A DNA stretch of 64,000 nucleotides, taken from Multifurca ochricompacta (lineage: Eukaryota > Basidiomycota > Agaricomycetes > Russulales > Russulaceae). The stretch lies in assembly GCA_022496185.1 (NCBI GenBank), contig WTXG01000019.1, positions 124,001-188,000 of the forward strand, given 5' to 3'. Positions 49,112 through 64,000 of the stretch are shown here, one piece after another. Position numbers and translations under genes: made by a program. Below the pieces are notes generated by a model. It worked only from the letters and a program-made list of their open reading frames with translations, was not told the DNA's origin and searched no databases. Within the stretch, counting starts at the first letter, position 1. Each line of letters starts with the position of its first letter.

Positions 49112-50175
49112 CTACTGCTTTACCTGACCCTCAGCCTTACGCTTCTCACGCCAGGCGGCGAAGTCTGCTTTCGCTGGGTCGTTATATTTCTACCGTTCCA
49201 ATCGATTAGCTGACCCTTCATCAACCGCCTTACAGCAAGGCTACACGCACCGCCTTCTCAGAGTCACTCATTGCTTTCCATTGGCTTGAAGCACGCCCCG
49301 CTAAAGCTGTAAGATAAGCCCTCTGACTTTCCTGTGTCCGGGGATTCTCTTCCCGTATCTGGTGGAAATATCTGATATGTGGTCAACAATATAACTTCCG
49401 GATTAGTGCTTTCGTATTCATACCGAAAAAAGCCGGGCATTGGGCGGCCGCTGCTAGGGCCACGAATACGAGACAGGCCCTTGGCAACTCGACGACGATT
49501 CAGCTCGCGCAATATCACCGGGTCAACCTGCTCGCGCCATTCCTGTATGCGCCGGTTATAATCTGCCCGCAAGCCGTCATACTTCTCTCGGTATCGCTAC
49601 GCAGACATTCAGAACGCGGGAACACCTAGACCAAGTAGAAGACAAACCTGTTTATCAAATTCAGAAATAGTCCACCAGATCTGAGCACCTTGTTTGATGT
49701 TATTTTGCGCGGCCTCCAAGGTTTCGGGCTTGGGCTGAGAGCGACTCCAATCAGAAAACCATAAGGTATATGGAGTGCCTGGAGGCTTAGGCGGTCGGTC
49801 TTGCGGTCTGATGGTGACTTGAAAAAGACGTCAAAAACACGGTATGAGGCATATGTACATAAAACAGCGCATACCCTTCCGCGTCGCCATTGCCTCCTTC
49901 GCGCGACGTTTGACATTCTTTTTGGCTTTGTCTTTACCCACCACTTCAGCGCTGGATACAGCTTTCCTGCTCCTCGACTTGGACTTTGATTCAAGTTCAG
50001 GTTCGGAATCTGCAATAGACTTGGAGTTGAAACCAGTACTAGCCGTTGCAAAGTTCCTCTGCACGGCCAATGCAAGGTACTGATTAGGAGAGAGATTGAA
50101 ATACGCTGAAAAGCTCTGGAGAGTTGAGAAAATACCAGGGCGCAAACATACGCGCCTCAATGTGAGAGACGGCAT
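49112..50175 (-). CDS. Mitochondrial protein with two HMG boxes
   Basis: Likely mitochondrial-nucleoid DNA-binding protein (mtHMG/Abf2-like). Seen: an Arg-rich presequence-like start MPSLTLRRVCLRPGIFSTLQ, a Ser/Lys-rich segment, a basic block KKNVKRRAKEAMATRKG. After an intron HMG box 1 reads PPGTPYTLWFSDWSRSQPKP, IWWTISEFDKQRYREKYDGL and RADYNRRIQEW. Box 2 begins RPMPGFFRYF, then across an intron HQIREENPRTQ, ALARRASSQWKAMSDSEKAV; the last exon gives DPAKADFAAWREKRKAEGQV. Four introns. Two HMG boxes plus a probable import signal support the role; target DNA is inferred. Divergent from the GNAT-Mss4 gene (188 bases between starts). Confidence 0.8.
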
Positions 50176-50363
50176 GCGTGAGGGCAGGAAACCCATAACT
50201 GAGGCGTTCAGGGTCGTTATGAAGTCGTGTGTAAAGCCTTGCCTGTCCAAGTGCCGCTTGATAGCCGTGGGACAATGCTACCCATCTTGGATTGTCAGAT
50301 AAGATTAGATTATACCATCAACGGCTTCTCTTCTCCCTTTCCCTCTTTCCTTTACCTTTCCAC

Positions 50364-51596
50364 ATGATGGAGTCGGCTGCTGCATTACCCGAAGGCCTCT
50401 TTTTCGACCTCATCTCAGCGAAGGAGGTTGATACAGTCTACGAGCTTGAGGCCAAAAGTAAGCTTGATTTCATGCTTCCTAACTCCGCTTACTTACTCTT
50501 CCTAGGTTTTCCACCCGAGGAAGCAGCCACCATCGAAAAACTGCGGTGCGCGTTCATGGCAATATACATTGTTATCCAAAGACTTGATCAAAAACTACTA
50601 GTTACCGTCAGGAAAACGCTCCGGAGCTCTTCCTCGGTGCATTTGTACCTCACACAGGGGGGGGACGTGCCCTCCTTGGTTACGTTAACGGCGTGCTCTC
50701 CTCTGAGGCGACGCTTACTTCCGAGTCCATGTCTACACATGTACTTGGAGCACACACCGTGCTGATTCACGGCGTGTGCGTGGCTTCTGATTCACGTAGG
50801 CGCGGTATTGCTAGCGCCCTACTCGCAGAGTACCAGCGACGCCTGGAAGCCGCAGGCTCCTACGAGCGTGCCCTTCTCATTGCTCATGAAGACAAGCTCG
50901 GCTTCTACGAACGTTTCGGTTTCAAGTCGCGCGGGTTGAGTAACATATCCTTTGCTGGTGTCACTTGGCTTGAGCTTGAATGGACCGTTCCTGTCGAAGT
51001 GGACCGCTCCGGAAGCGCCCCACACACAATACTTCCTGGATTACTCGAGTCCTTGCAAGGTCGGAGCAACCCGCAACTGCAGGGCCAGCTGCTTTCGGCA
51101 TTTACAAACGGTATTCTCGATGTCTCCGAGACGGAAGGAGATAGAACGATAAACCGCTATGATTTACTATGCGTAAATGACGTTGTGGGAGTGTTATCCT
51201 TAGGCGAGGGGTAGCCGTTCTTCAAGAACATGAAAGCGTGCAGGTTGGTGTCTCTCGAACCATCATAGGGGGCAAGGGTAATACTTCTTAAATAGATGGA
51301 ACCCACTAGCATCAGTCATCCAGGCCTCCCTAGCTTACCTAGTCCACCTGAGAAGACACACTGGTGGCTTATCACACCATCCCCTATGTTATTCGAGAAC
51401 GTCGGCTTTTCTAAGCCTGTATATTCAGGTTTGCGCATACTCATAACCACAACCACCTTCTTATGCTTCATTGATTGCAGAAAAGCCACTGAAGCTTCTT
51501 GCGTGTGCGGAGTGTGACCTCGGCCCTGTGGGATGGTGTGAACCTGGCGGAAATGAATTTTGGGTCGCGTGTCAACGTGTGCGGTACAAGACGTGA
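50364..51596 (+). CDS. GNAT acetyltransferase fused to an Mss4/DSS4 domain, single-base frame break
   Basis: Two domains in one gene. N-terminal part: AANAT-like GNAT acetyltransferase, with MESAAALPEGLFFDLISAKE, PPEEAATIEKLR, ENAPELFLGAFVPHTGGGRA, GVCVASDSRRRGIASALLAEY (acetyl-CoA motif RRRGIA) and LLIAHEDKLGFYERFGF. C-terminal part: Mss4/Rabif/DSS4 fold, a Rab-binding zinc protein: YDLLCVND, CGSVILRR, then after introns THWWLITPSPMLFENVGFSK and LLACAECDLGPVGWCEPGGN, ending ACQRVRYKT. Two CxxC-type pairs (CxxxxC with one shifted, CAEC) would bind zinc. Between GAC (51179-51181) and TGT (51184) two bases stand where three are needed, breaking the frame exactly inside the first Cys pair. No intron fits there. 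The fusion is supported by co-linear exons; independent transcripts cannot be excluded. Confidence 0.8.
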
Positions 51597-52556
51597 CGTT
51601 GAATCGACATTCAAAAGACGAGTATGTCCGTAGACGGGAGATGCCATCCATCGTCATTCGACAGACCGTAGACCTCTACCTTCAAAGCGATTCCTGAGTG
51701 CTGCATGTTCATTAGCAGTCACTGTAACCACGCTAACGATAGGAAAACTAGAGGACTGATCAGACTTCAGTGTCGTACGATCTGTAAGTGAGAACATTCA
51801 CGATAAGGTTTTTTACTTGTCTCCTTTTTTACCGGAACTATCTTGGATGGAGGTAGTGCATACCTACTTGACTTTCTTTAATTTCATAGTATTCACAGGC
51901 GACAACACAGAGCCGCTTGCAGAGTGGACCAGGTGAGTGCGAAAGAGGGCCCCTGCTAGAAAGCTAAGCAAGACGGACACGGTATCCATGGCAATCTCAT
52001 GAATGTTTTCACAATTCAATATTTAGACTATCGCTTGAGATTTGTTTTTGCTGCTACGATTGAGGACGAGCTCGCGCAGGTTCCAAAAATCCGCAAGTCA
52101 AAGCCTATCTACCCTACGGTAGGCCACACTAACTCAGCGAGGGCACATGTCGATCCTGCACTTTGCGATGATCGAAAGAGGATGTCACAAGACAGGACAC
52201 AGCCGCATGAATTGATTGATGATCGCCTTCTGAGGTTTTCAGCGACGCGCAGACCACGAGCACCTCTCGCAATTGCCTTGGTTGCCATCCAACCGACGAT
52301 AGTGATGTTGGCTTGCAGCACTTGAAAACAAAAGGAAAAGAGAACAGGTGAAGCACATAATGCTGGCGTAAAAGTTATGATATCGAGTTACTTTCCGAAT
52401 GAATGCAAAATAAAAAATTGGTAATTCCCCGGTCTGATCCTAAGTGCCCGTACAACGGGTATTATAGGCCGGGGTAAACAAGGCATCGCAGAAGCCAGTG
52501 TACAAACAAAGCATCCCTCATCGAGAGAGATACGTGACGTGTCTCCTCTAGTTACT
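51597..52556. other. Intergenic about 960 bases, no gene recognised
   Basis: Longest open frames (51999-52325 plus, 52321-52109 minus) show no known motif or splice context. Lies between convergent genes and presumably contains their 3' ends. Confidence 0.45.
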
Positions 52557-53468
52557 TCAGCGGGAGAATCGCAGGAAGTCATTGTACTGGGATACCCTGC
52601 CCCCAACAGTCTCTGAACGCTTGTGAATTCCTCGAGGGGTGAAGCGAGATAGCGGAGTACGCCATATGTGTTTTTGTCCCCTACGGTGCTGCAACACAGA
52701 GAAGCGCAGTGTCAGGAGAGCCGCGAGGGACACTGTAAGTGCACCGCGATTGTGAACATAGACAGAGCGCAGCAACACATCCAGTACGTACGTACGACCC
52801 AATTTATCCAGACAAAGGCCTTCAAAGCCTGAAGGTCTTTGCACCATGACCTAACGTCAGAGTAATCTACAGCACATGAGGTGATGAGAAAGCAAGACGT
52901 GGGGAAGTCAAACATACTATCAGGAATCCCCGAGCAATTCAATGGAATGTGCCTCCAACGGGAAGTCGAGAAGGCGTTGAAAGCTAAGGAAATGGTAGTT
53001 AGTTGGACGCATCTACGGTGACATGGAGGGGCAACCAAGCCAGAAGACACTGAGGATAAACAGCATCGCGATTTCGAAAGGCGGGCGAGCGGTAGGCGAA
53101 TTGTGCAAGCCAACATCTAGCAAAACCCTGAGGCGCATGACTAAGTGGATGGGTAAAAGGGCTGGAAAGATCCAGATACACACGCAAGAACGGCGATACC
53201 GAGAGTGACTGCTGACATGGCGAGGGGGAAAATGTCGGCGACGTCTGCCAACTCAAGATTTAAATTAACGAGTGAGGAGCCAAAAGTACATCTCACAGAA
53301 ATAATCTTGAAAATGATTCACTCTGGCAGACAGAGCGAGCACCACGATGTTCAGAATAATAATCGCACCTGTTTAATAGTAAACGGGAAGGTGATCATTC
53401 CAGAAGGATCGAGGACACTGACAATATCCGACGAGGACTCCTCTACTTAAGGAAAAGGACGAAGACAT
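52557..53468 (-). CDS. MARVEL-like four-helix membrane protein
   Basis: Small integral membrane protein of a fungal family with MARVEL-like topology. Exon joins found by frame: MSSSFSLSRGVLVGY (53468), then AIIILNIVVLALSARVNHFQ (helix 1), an intron with donor GTGAGA, then VADIFPLAMSAVTLGIAVLA (helix 2), and AFNAFSTSRW... LNCSGIPDS as the extracellular/luminal loop, then LQALKAFVWINWVV joined to SLAALLTLRFSVLQ (helix 4), and a basic tail QHRRGQKHIWRTPLSRFTPR, stop TGA at 52557. Helix 3 lies in the poorly resolved block 53050-53150. Function unknown; the MARVEL label is by pattern (aD.FPLa, W...W near the last helix), not by search. Confidence 0.55.
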
Positions 53469-54439
53469 GCTTGACACTGTCAAGGCTTGAAAATCAAAAT
53501 AAAATAGAATAAAATAAAATAAAGAAAGAGAGTATGAGATGAGTGAGTGAGTGAGAGTGAGATGAGATAAGAGCGAGAGAAGGAGGGTGTGAGTGACGGG
53601 ACCTCAATCCTATTACTTAGGGTTCCATTTCGCCTCGGGCCTCGGGAGATCAAATAAAATAAATATACAGCAGGCACAGCAGGCACACTCCAATATTACA
53701 ACTCGACTCTCAAGGCCTTTCAAAGTTGTCGTGTGGGCCAGATATAATGCCTACCTGTGTGTAGCCACATCTTTGAATCCTTCCGGATATCAAATCTTTT
53801 GACCACAACTTTGCCTTTGCCAAATCATACTAGGCAGAGGATGTAAACATGCAAAGTGCGCCTCGAAAGCCGGAAGGCGCACGTCAAGCGCTGGCGACGA
53901 TGCCAAGGACTAGAGTCAGTCACGGGTGCAAGCCATTCATGTTTGTGTGCCTCGCAGCAAACCAATCCCCCCATGCACTACAGTCCGCCCAGGTCATACG
54001 TCGCAGCTGCATGGTTAATTCCTTTGGAGATCCCATGGCTGGATAGCTCTCTGACCGCAATCGGTTGCTAGTAGCATTTCGTCTGCTGGCCCACTATCTT
54101 CGATGGTTCACTTGCCACTAGTTCTGCAAGATTGGCGCCAGGTATTTGAGATGAGTCCTTCCTGGCTGTGAGTCATTGCATTGACATATCACCAATATTC
54201 TGATCGCGAGTAAATAATTATTCATTGGCGTCTACAGTGAGATCAGGTTATGTTTTATATTTTTAATAGAGAGCTCGAAAACTGGCGAGACGCCCCACCC
54301 ATTCAAACCACACCCTGCCACCTCGATGATTGACTTGAGCTGGTACGGCGCGGGTACGACAACTGTACTACGGACCCGTACATACCGTGAGGTACGGGTA
54401 CGGTGCGCAGCCCTAGTGCATTCTTCGCCCCAGTCAGCC
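53469..54439. other. Intergenic about 970 bases with simple-repeat tract
   Basis: Starts with a purine-rich, then AT-rich tract (see separate entry). The rest has only short frames without recognised domains. Confidence 0.45.
53494..53583. repeat. AAAAT then GA-rich simple repeat
   Basis: AAAATA units pass into GAGTGAGTGAGTGAGAGTGAGATGAGATAAGAG-type purine tract. Strong strand asymmetry (purines on plus strand) upstream of the MARVEL-like gene. Confidence 0.85.
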
Positions 54440-56327
54440 ATGGAAATGAGGAAAGTGCGGCAACCTTTGTATCCAGTCATGGGGGGGGAGGAATTGGTCC
54501 AGACGGTAAGCGCAGGGTGTCAAATTTCCTGTCGCCACACTTCATTGTTGCTGTTTTCAGAACGATCATCTTTTAGAGCAGCTGCCACAGTGGGCGAGAA
54601 ACCCACTCCGGGAATTCCTAGGGCTGTCAAGGAAGAATTGGGGGAACCGTTAGGCAGAGCCAGTGAGTCGCGAAGAGTCGTCGCGGAACAGCCTAGCCAC
54701 GAACTCATTGGTACTGCAGAGCGTCGTTTATGCTGAAATTCCCGTTTGCTCTGGAGCAACGGATTGATGAGTCACAAGAAATGATCCTGAATGAGCTGAA
54801 GTCTGGCCCTTATGAGCTCATTCTTGACCCTGACGTGAACGTGTTTTGGAAGAGTGAGTGTCCCGCGCACTCAAGTATCCCTCTATGCTTACATCCCATG
54901 AAACCTAGACACTGAGAGCATCATTATAATGGGGTCCTGCGAAGTCGCTTACTTTTCGCAAGGCTGCGAAGAATCCAGTGTGAAGCGTCGGCAATCTATT
55001 GATTAAATGAATTATTACTTCAATATGCAATTTAAAAAGTACAAGGCGACGCACAACCGTGCGGAACGTGAGGACGCTTGGGCCAGGGCCATTCTATCCA
55101 AAGTTCATTGTACGTGGGTCGTCTCCCTGTTCAACCAGGAGCTCACTCTTCCCCTGACTCAGTTCACCCCGGTGAGTAATAGCTTATGTTGATCAAACAA
55201 GACGAAATGCTAATTGGGGACTTCCCGCAAAAAGCCATTGGTGATGCCATTGATGACGGTAACAATGACAGAGAAAATTCGTAAGATTTATTTTTCTGAC
55301 TCTCCTGACGTGTTGCAGACGGAAGTGGCTACATATCGATAGAAGAGGGCAATGATTTCATGCGCAGAAAACCAGAGAGGTGGCCTGTGCCACAATGGGT
55401 TGCATAGTACGCTTTTATTTCTTGATTTACGTTGTCACACCTTTAACTCGGCACCAAAGCTGGGCATATGGATGCAGACAATCGGCTGTTCGTCATTCTT
55501 TCCGTAGCATGACCCCCTGATTCTGACACTACGCAGGTACAGAGACAGGGTCAATAGGCTTACACGCAGCTGAAAAAGCTGAGGGATGACGGGACTCTCC
55601 AGCTGAATTTGTTACTTTGTACCTCTCGGGAACCGAGCGGATCGCCGCCTTCGTCAACAGCATCAACATGCGTGAAATTGACCCCCCTGCGCAGATGAAG
55701 ATGGACCGACTCCGGGATGAGTTACGAAGTCGGAATGAGAACGAAATCAAGACGCATTTTAAGAGTGTCAACCACAGGATTGACCACTCAGTGCTTGCAG
55801 CAGTCACAGGTAGTGAGCGGGTCGAAGAGGTACGACCATTGCGTCAACTTGACATGTGGGTACTCACATCAATATGGCAAAACCAGACATATTGTGCCCT
55901 TGCCTCGCTTCTCGTTTCGCGATACCTGTGGCAAATGAACAAGCCTGACGTGACCTCAGAGGCAGTCGAAGAGGCAATATCAAGTATGGTCGTGCTGATC
56001 GATGCGATGCATGACCGCATCGCGGAGCTGAAGAGCATTTGGCGCTGCCAGCGCATTGACGTCAATACGCAGATCGGAACTATGCCAATGATCTACTCGA
56101 GGATTACTACAGAGTAAGAATCTTCTTCGTTTGATTTGTAAGGTGGAGCCTGAAAGGTAGTCGTCTGTTGCCAGAAGTACCACAAAGAAGAATTCGACAC
56201 TGATTTGGAGGACAGCGAAGTACAGAGGGAATGTAACTCTGAGGACGATTGGAACTCGGATGAGGGGACCCCAGGTGATGGCAATGCGAGCAACGCGGGT
56301 GATACATCAGAACAAAGTGAGAGATAG
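54440..56327 (+). CDS. Unrecognised multi-exon protein with acidic C-terminus
   Basis: I do not recognise this protein. A likely start is MEMRKVRQPLYPVMGGEELV (54440) with a good intron (GTAAGC...TTTTCAG, 54506-54560). Following exons carry FPFALEQRIDESQEMILNEL (54736 on), NMQFKKYKATHNRAEREDAW (55019), GSGYISIEEGNDFMRRKPER (about 55320), and a long stretch YLSGTERIAAFVNSINMREI...RMDRLRDELRSRNENEIKTHF (55617-56117). The last exon is acidic: EEFDTDLEDSEVQRE, DDWNSDEGTPGDGNASNAGD ending before TAG at 56325. Exons are separated by intron-sized gaps, but the frame between 54560 and 54740 is unclear. Length near 450-500 codons. The middle of the protein is helical and charged, without transmembrane segments. 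Whether it is one gene is uncertain. Confidence 0.4.
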
Positions 56328-57002
56328 ATGCAGCCTTCATAACAGTATGCTTATTTATCTTTTACCTTTCTAAAGCAACAGCGATTAGCCGGTCAATCCC
56401 TGCGGGCGGGTACAGTCCGATGCGTGAACAGACGGGACGACCACGTGGGAATATTTACAATCAGCAAAGTTATTCGTTCAAGACGAAGAAGAACCGTTAC
56501 TTCATACCACGGAGTCCAAGGTCATGGAAGGCACCAAGGTGTCAAGCGCAACGATGACGAGGACGCGGAGGAGCCCAGGTGGAGATAAACCGGGGACATG
56601 GATATATAGATGAAGAAGTGCAAGGACAAGAACAAAAGAAGAGCAAGAGCCGGGACCAAGAGGCTCCAGTGAGGGTGGTGGGGGATTTGAAGACGGAGAA
56701 TGTGATGATGAATGAGGGCGAGGGCGAGGGCGGGGGGATTATTCAGGTTACAACCGGGATGAAGAATATGATGGTTGATGAGAAAAAGACGGAGAAAAGG
56801 ACGGAGAAAGAGATGGAGATGGAGATGTAGATGGGATGGGAAGACGGAGGTGTTAGATGTAGAGTAGAGTGACGTCACATTTAGCGAAGTCAGTTGTGGG
56901 TCAATCAATCAATCAATTAAGGTCAAAAGGATTAAAACTAAAATAAAACGACTAGTCCGACCACCGACAGTGTCCCCTTCCTTTCTTTCTTCCTCCTTCA
57001 TC
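56328..57002. other. Intergenic or 3' part of the unrecognised gene
   Basis: Possible further exon near 56380-56600 (Arg/Asp-rich in several frames), followed by a low-complexity Glu/Lys/Met frame (56579-56830). The right end is the promoter of the NADH dehydrogenase gene. No gene can be defended here. Confidence 0.4.
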
Positions 57003-59287
57003 ATGTCAACCTTCCGTATGGTTCACTCACTTCTCAATTCCTTGTCTTCATCTCAACTCCATTTTGTACAGTTCGCGCTCAAGCTACAGCTTCTCAACTT
57101 TTCACTCGTTATCCGAATAGGCAATTCGCATTGGCCGTGAGGCAGTTCCATGTCTCACGTAGATCACTCTCCACTCTCCCAAATACACCGGTAAAAATCT
57201 TCGTTCCTCTGTGTTTCATTCCCAATCGTTCATCATCACATCACGATAGACTTCACCCTCACCATCCCCTCCACCCCGCCCGGAGTTTTCAAGATGGTGT
57301 CACACTCTTCAATTTATCGGAAGAGTTACACTCATCACCATCGTAACCACCGGCGGTGTCTTTTACTATATTACCCAGAAGGACCGCCATCCTGGTCAAC
57401 AACTACCACATGACCCGTCCAAGAAAAACCTTGTTGTCGTTGGTAGTGGATGGGGCTCAACCGCGTTTCTCAAGAATCTTGATACGTCCGACTACAACGT
57501 GACGGTTATCAGTCCTCACAATTTCTTCCTTTTCACTCCGCTGTTGCCAAGCGTTGCGGTCGGTACACTTGCCACCAACTCTATTTTGCAACGTGCGTTG
57601 TCCTCTCGATTTGTAGAATTTCTGTCTCACGAGCAGACCAAGCCATTCGCTACCTGACGCGTCACAAAAATCGAAAAGTTACTGTCATCGAAGCTGAGGC
57701 TAAATCCGTCGATGTAAATGCTTATCTCCCTTTTCCCTATCGTCGTTCTCATTTGAACTGTAGCCTATAGCCAAAACCATCACATTTGCCGGTGCGGGCT
57801 CTTTTGGCTCATTATCCACCTTCTTGACGCCGTCATGCAGATGAGACGGAAGTTCAAGGCGAGGTTTCATCAACCACAATACCATTTGATTACCTCGTCT
57901 ACGCTGTCGGCGCACAGACCCAAACGTTTGGTATTCCCGGTGTCAAAGAACATGCGTCCTTTATGAAAGAAATTCAGGATGCTGAGAAGGTAAGTCTGCA
58001 TGTTAAGGACGGAAAGAGGGAGTTTTTGATCGTGTTTTTAGTTCAAGCGTCGCTTCATGGATTGTGCGTCGTATCGTACAAAATAGAGTCACAAATCTCA
58101 TCACTGCCTTAGGCGTCGAGTCCGCTGGCTTCCCGGGCCAGAGTGAGGAGGAGATCAATCGTTTGCTTCACATGGTAAGGACCACCACTAGGTTCCGCTA
58201 TTAGCTGCCGATAGTTTTAGGTGGTCGTTGGCGGAGGGCCAACAGGAATTGAAGTCAGGTAGATTATGCTTCCCTCTCATCCATCCATCTCTAACATCTT
58301 TCTAGCGGGGAATTACATGACTTCCTTGAGGTCGGCGTTTTCTTGTTCGTTCATGCCCTTCGTCTCATAATGTTTAGGATGACCTCAAATCGTGGTATCC
58401 CGAGCTTTCTAGCAAGATCAAGATCACCCTTATCGAGGCTTTGCCTTCCGTCTTACCCATGTTCAGCAGGGAACTGATAGACTACACCGTATCGACTTTC
58501 AAAGAGTCAAAGATTGACATTTTGACGGGCACAATGGTGAAAGAGATCAAGGAGAAGAGTATCGTATTGCAGATGCCTGACAAGAGTATCAAAGAAGTTC
58601 CAGTTGGCCTGGTTGTGTGGGCGGGAGGAAACAAGGCACGGGATGTGTCTGTAAACCTTATGTCACGCCTGCCTGATGCCCAGAAGAATAAACGAGGTAT
58701 CACCGTTGACGGTAAGACAGTGATTCTATCTTGGCGAACTGTGTTAGCGCGCGTTGTCTTGCTTACCTTTGTCCACAAAAAGATCACCTCCGCATGGCTG
58801 GCACGGATGGCAGTATCTTCGCTTTGGGTGACTGCACCTCCTCGCAGTACGCACCCACGGCACAAGTTGCTTCGCAACAAGGAGCATACCTTGCACGCAT
58901 GTTCAGACAATTCGCGAAGCGTGATGCGTTGCTGGAACAAATTTCGGCTGCCAGGCACGAAGGAAAGAGCACCGAAAGCCTAGAGAAGCAATTTACGAAA
59001 GCAGAAAACTTGCGGCCGTTCCACTACTCTCACCAGGGGTCACTCGCCTACATTGGCTCAGAAAAAGCGATTGCAGATTTGGAGTTCTTCCATCACAAGG
59101 TGGGGTGGTTGTTTTGCCGTCAAAGATCCAATTCTTATTGCATCCATAGTTTGCCTCGGGAGGCGTCGCGACATTCCTATTCTGGCGGAGCGCCTACTTG
59201 AGCACACTCTTCTCCCTACGTAATCGCGTATTGGTCGCGACCGATTGGTTGAAAGTGAAACTCTTTGGACGGTATGCGACAACCTAA
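57003..59287 (+). CDS. NDE1: External alternative NADH:ubiquinone oxidoreductase (type II, NDE)
   Basis: Single-subunit, non-proton-pumping FAD enzyme oxidising cytosolic NADH at the outer face of the inner mitochondrial membrane. Seen: a mitochondrial presequence assembled across the first intron ([19 protein letters not shown] then [11 protein letters not shown]), a membrane segment [22 protein letters not shown] motif [76 protein letters not shown] motif [40 protein letters not shown], and C-terminal [14 protein letters not shown], with [20 protein letters not shown]. Ends LFGRYATT. About twelve introns. The presequence plus following transmembrane helix fit the external (Nde) rather than matrix-facing (Ndi) form; that is inference. 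Confidence 0.92.
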
Positions 59288-59673
59288 GTCACGGTTGTTA
59301 CGTCCGACTGATGTGATGTTAGGGATCTGGTTCGTGACTAACTAATAAATAACTCGTCGACCGCGGATTACAGGCGGCGAGCACTTGCAAATTTTCGGCT
59401 CTTCTCTAGTTACCTTTATTCTTGCCTCCCCTTTCTATGTAGAGCGCGGTCGGATATTCGTTTGCTTGTAGACTAAATCAATTTTGGTTTTGTGTGACCC
59501 CGACCCCGACGATGATGGATGATAGCCTGTCCGGCGCATTACGTTAACTGTTTCCGATTCCCACGGGTAATGTAGAAGTATTAAGTATTAAGTACTCATA
59601 CTCATCTCAGCAAGCAACCCACGAACTGTATACATCATCACCATCACCATAAACTAACTGAAAACTTGGAATC
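59288..59673. other. Intergenic, ARO1 promoter region
   Basis: Contains the 3' end of NDE and the ARO1 leader. TATTAAGTATTAAGTACTCATACTCAT (59580-59606) is a short imperfect tandem. No extra gene. Confidence 0.45.

Positions 59674-64000
<4,327 letters not shown>

Noticed and set aside
51999..52325. 108-codon plus-strand open frame
   Set aside because: No recognised domain or splice context; overlaps a similar frame on the other strand, as expected by chance.
54440..56327. Transposon or retroelement origin of the unrecognised gene
   Set aside because: No reverse transcriptase, integrase, transposase motif, terminal repeats or target duplications were visible.
56579..56830. Glu/Lys/Met-rich 83-codon frame as a gene
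   Set aside because: Low-complexity purine-rich sequence gives such frames freely; no homologous pattern. It may be 3' sequence of the unrecognised gene.

Overview
The window looks like nuclear DNA of a basidiomycete fungus, most likely an Agaricomycete. Genes are packed on both strands, nearly all are split by introns of about 45-70 bases with GT...AG ends, and there is a fungal pentafunctional AROM gene, a type II external NADH dehydrogenase and intron-containing tRNA-Asp genes. I cannot assign a genus. No transposon, CRISPR array, virus or prokaryotic operon was seen.

Layout. 0-13 kb: two metacaspase genes in inverted orientation (minus strand, cut by the left edge; plus strand, 10.4-12.9 kb) flank a probable U3 snoRNP protein gene and a very long serine-rich gene. 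13-24 kb: a tRNA-Asp relic, CHK1 checkpoint kinase, a pyridoxal-reductase-type aldo/keto reductase, a Qc-SNARE, RNase P subunit RPP1, and a nucleotidyltransferase with two tandem Cid1/TUTase-like modules, the first apparently dead. 24-36 kb: a YPK1/Gad8-type AGC kinase, polynucleotide kinase/phosphatase, gamma-tubulin complex GCP2 diverging over 89 bases from mitochondrial ribosomal uS4m, an NmrA-like protein, and V-ATPase subunit E. 36-45 kb: a secreted type-B carboxylesterase, a catalase, a tRNA-Asp gene, and a secreted GH18 chitinase with a chitin-binding tail. 45-54 kb: MTR4 helicase, a second tRNA-Asp gene, a mitochondrial two-HMG-box protein, a GNAT acetyltransferase fused to an Mss4/DSS4 domain, and a MARVEL-like four-helix membrane protein. 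54-64 kb: one unrecognised gene, an external NADH dehydrogenase, and ARO1, which runs off the right edge inside its shikimate dehydrogenase domain.

This is mainly a housekeeping block. RPP1, MTR4, the U3-type protein and the TUTase-like protein belong to RNA processing and decay. CHK1, PNK1 and GCP2 belong to genome maintenance and mitosis. uS4m, the HMG protein and NDE serve mitochondria. Genes are transcribed singly; there are no operons.

The most interesting points are the tandem active/dead TUTase architecture (like vertebrate TUT4/TUT7), the GNAT-Mss4 fusion, the metacaspase pair with His/Arg/Ser-rich prodomains, and four places where a conserved reading frame is interrupted by exactly one missing base. 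The last pattern most likely reflects base-dropping errors in the assembly.
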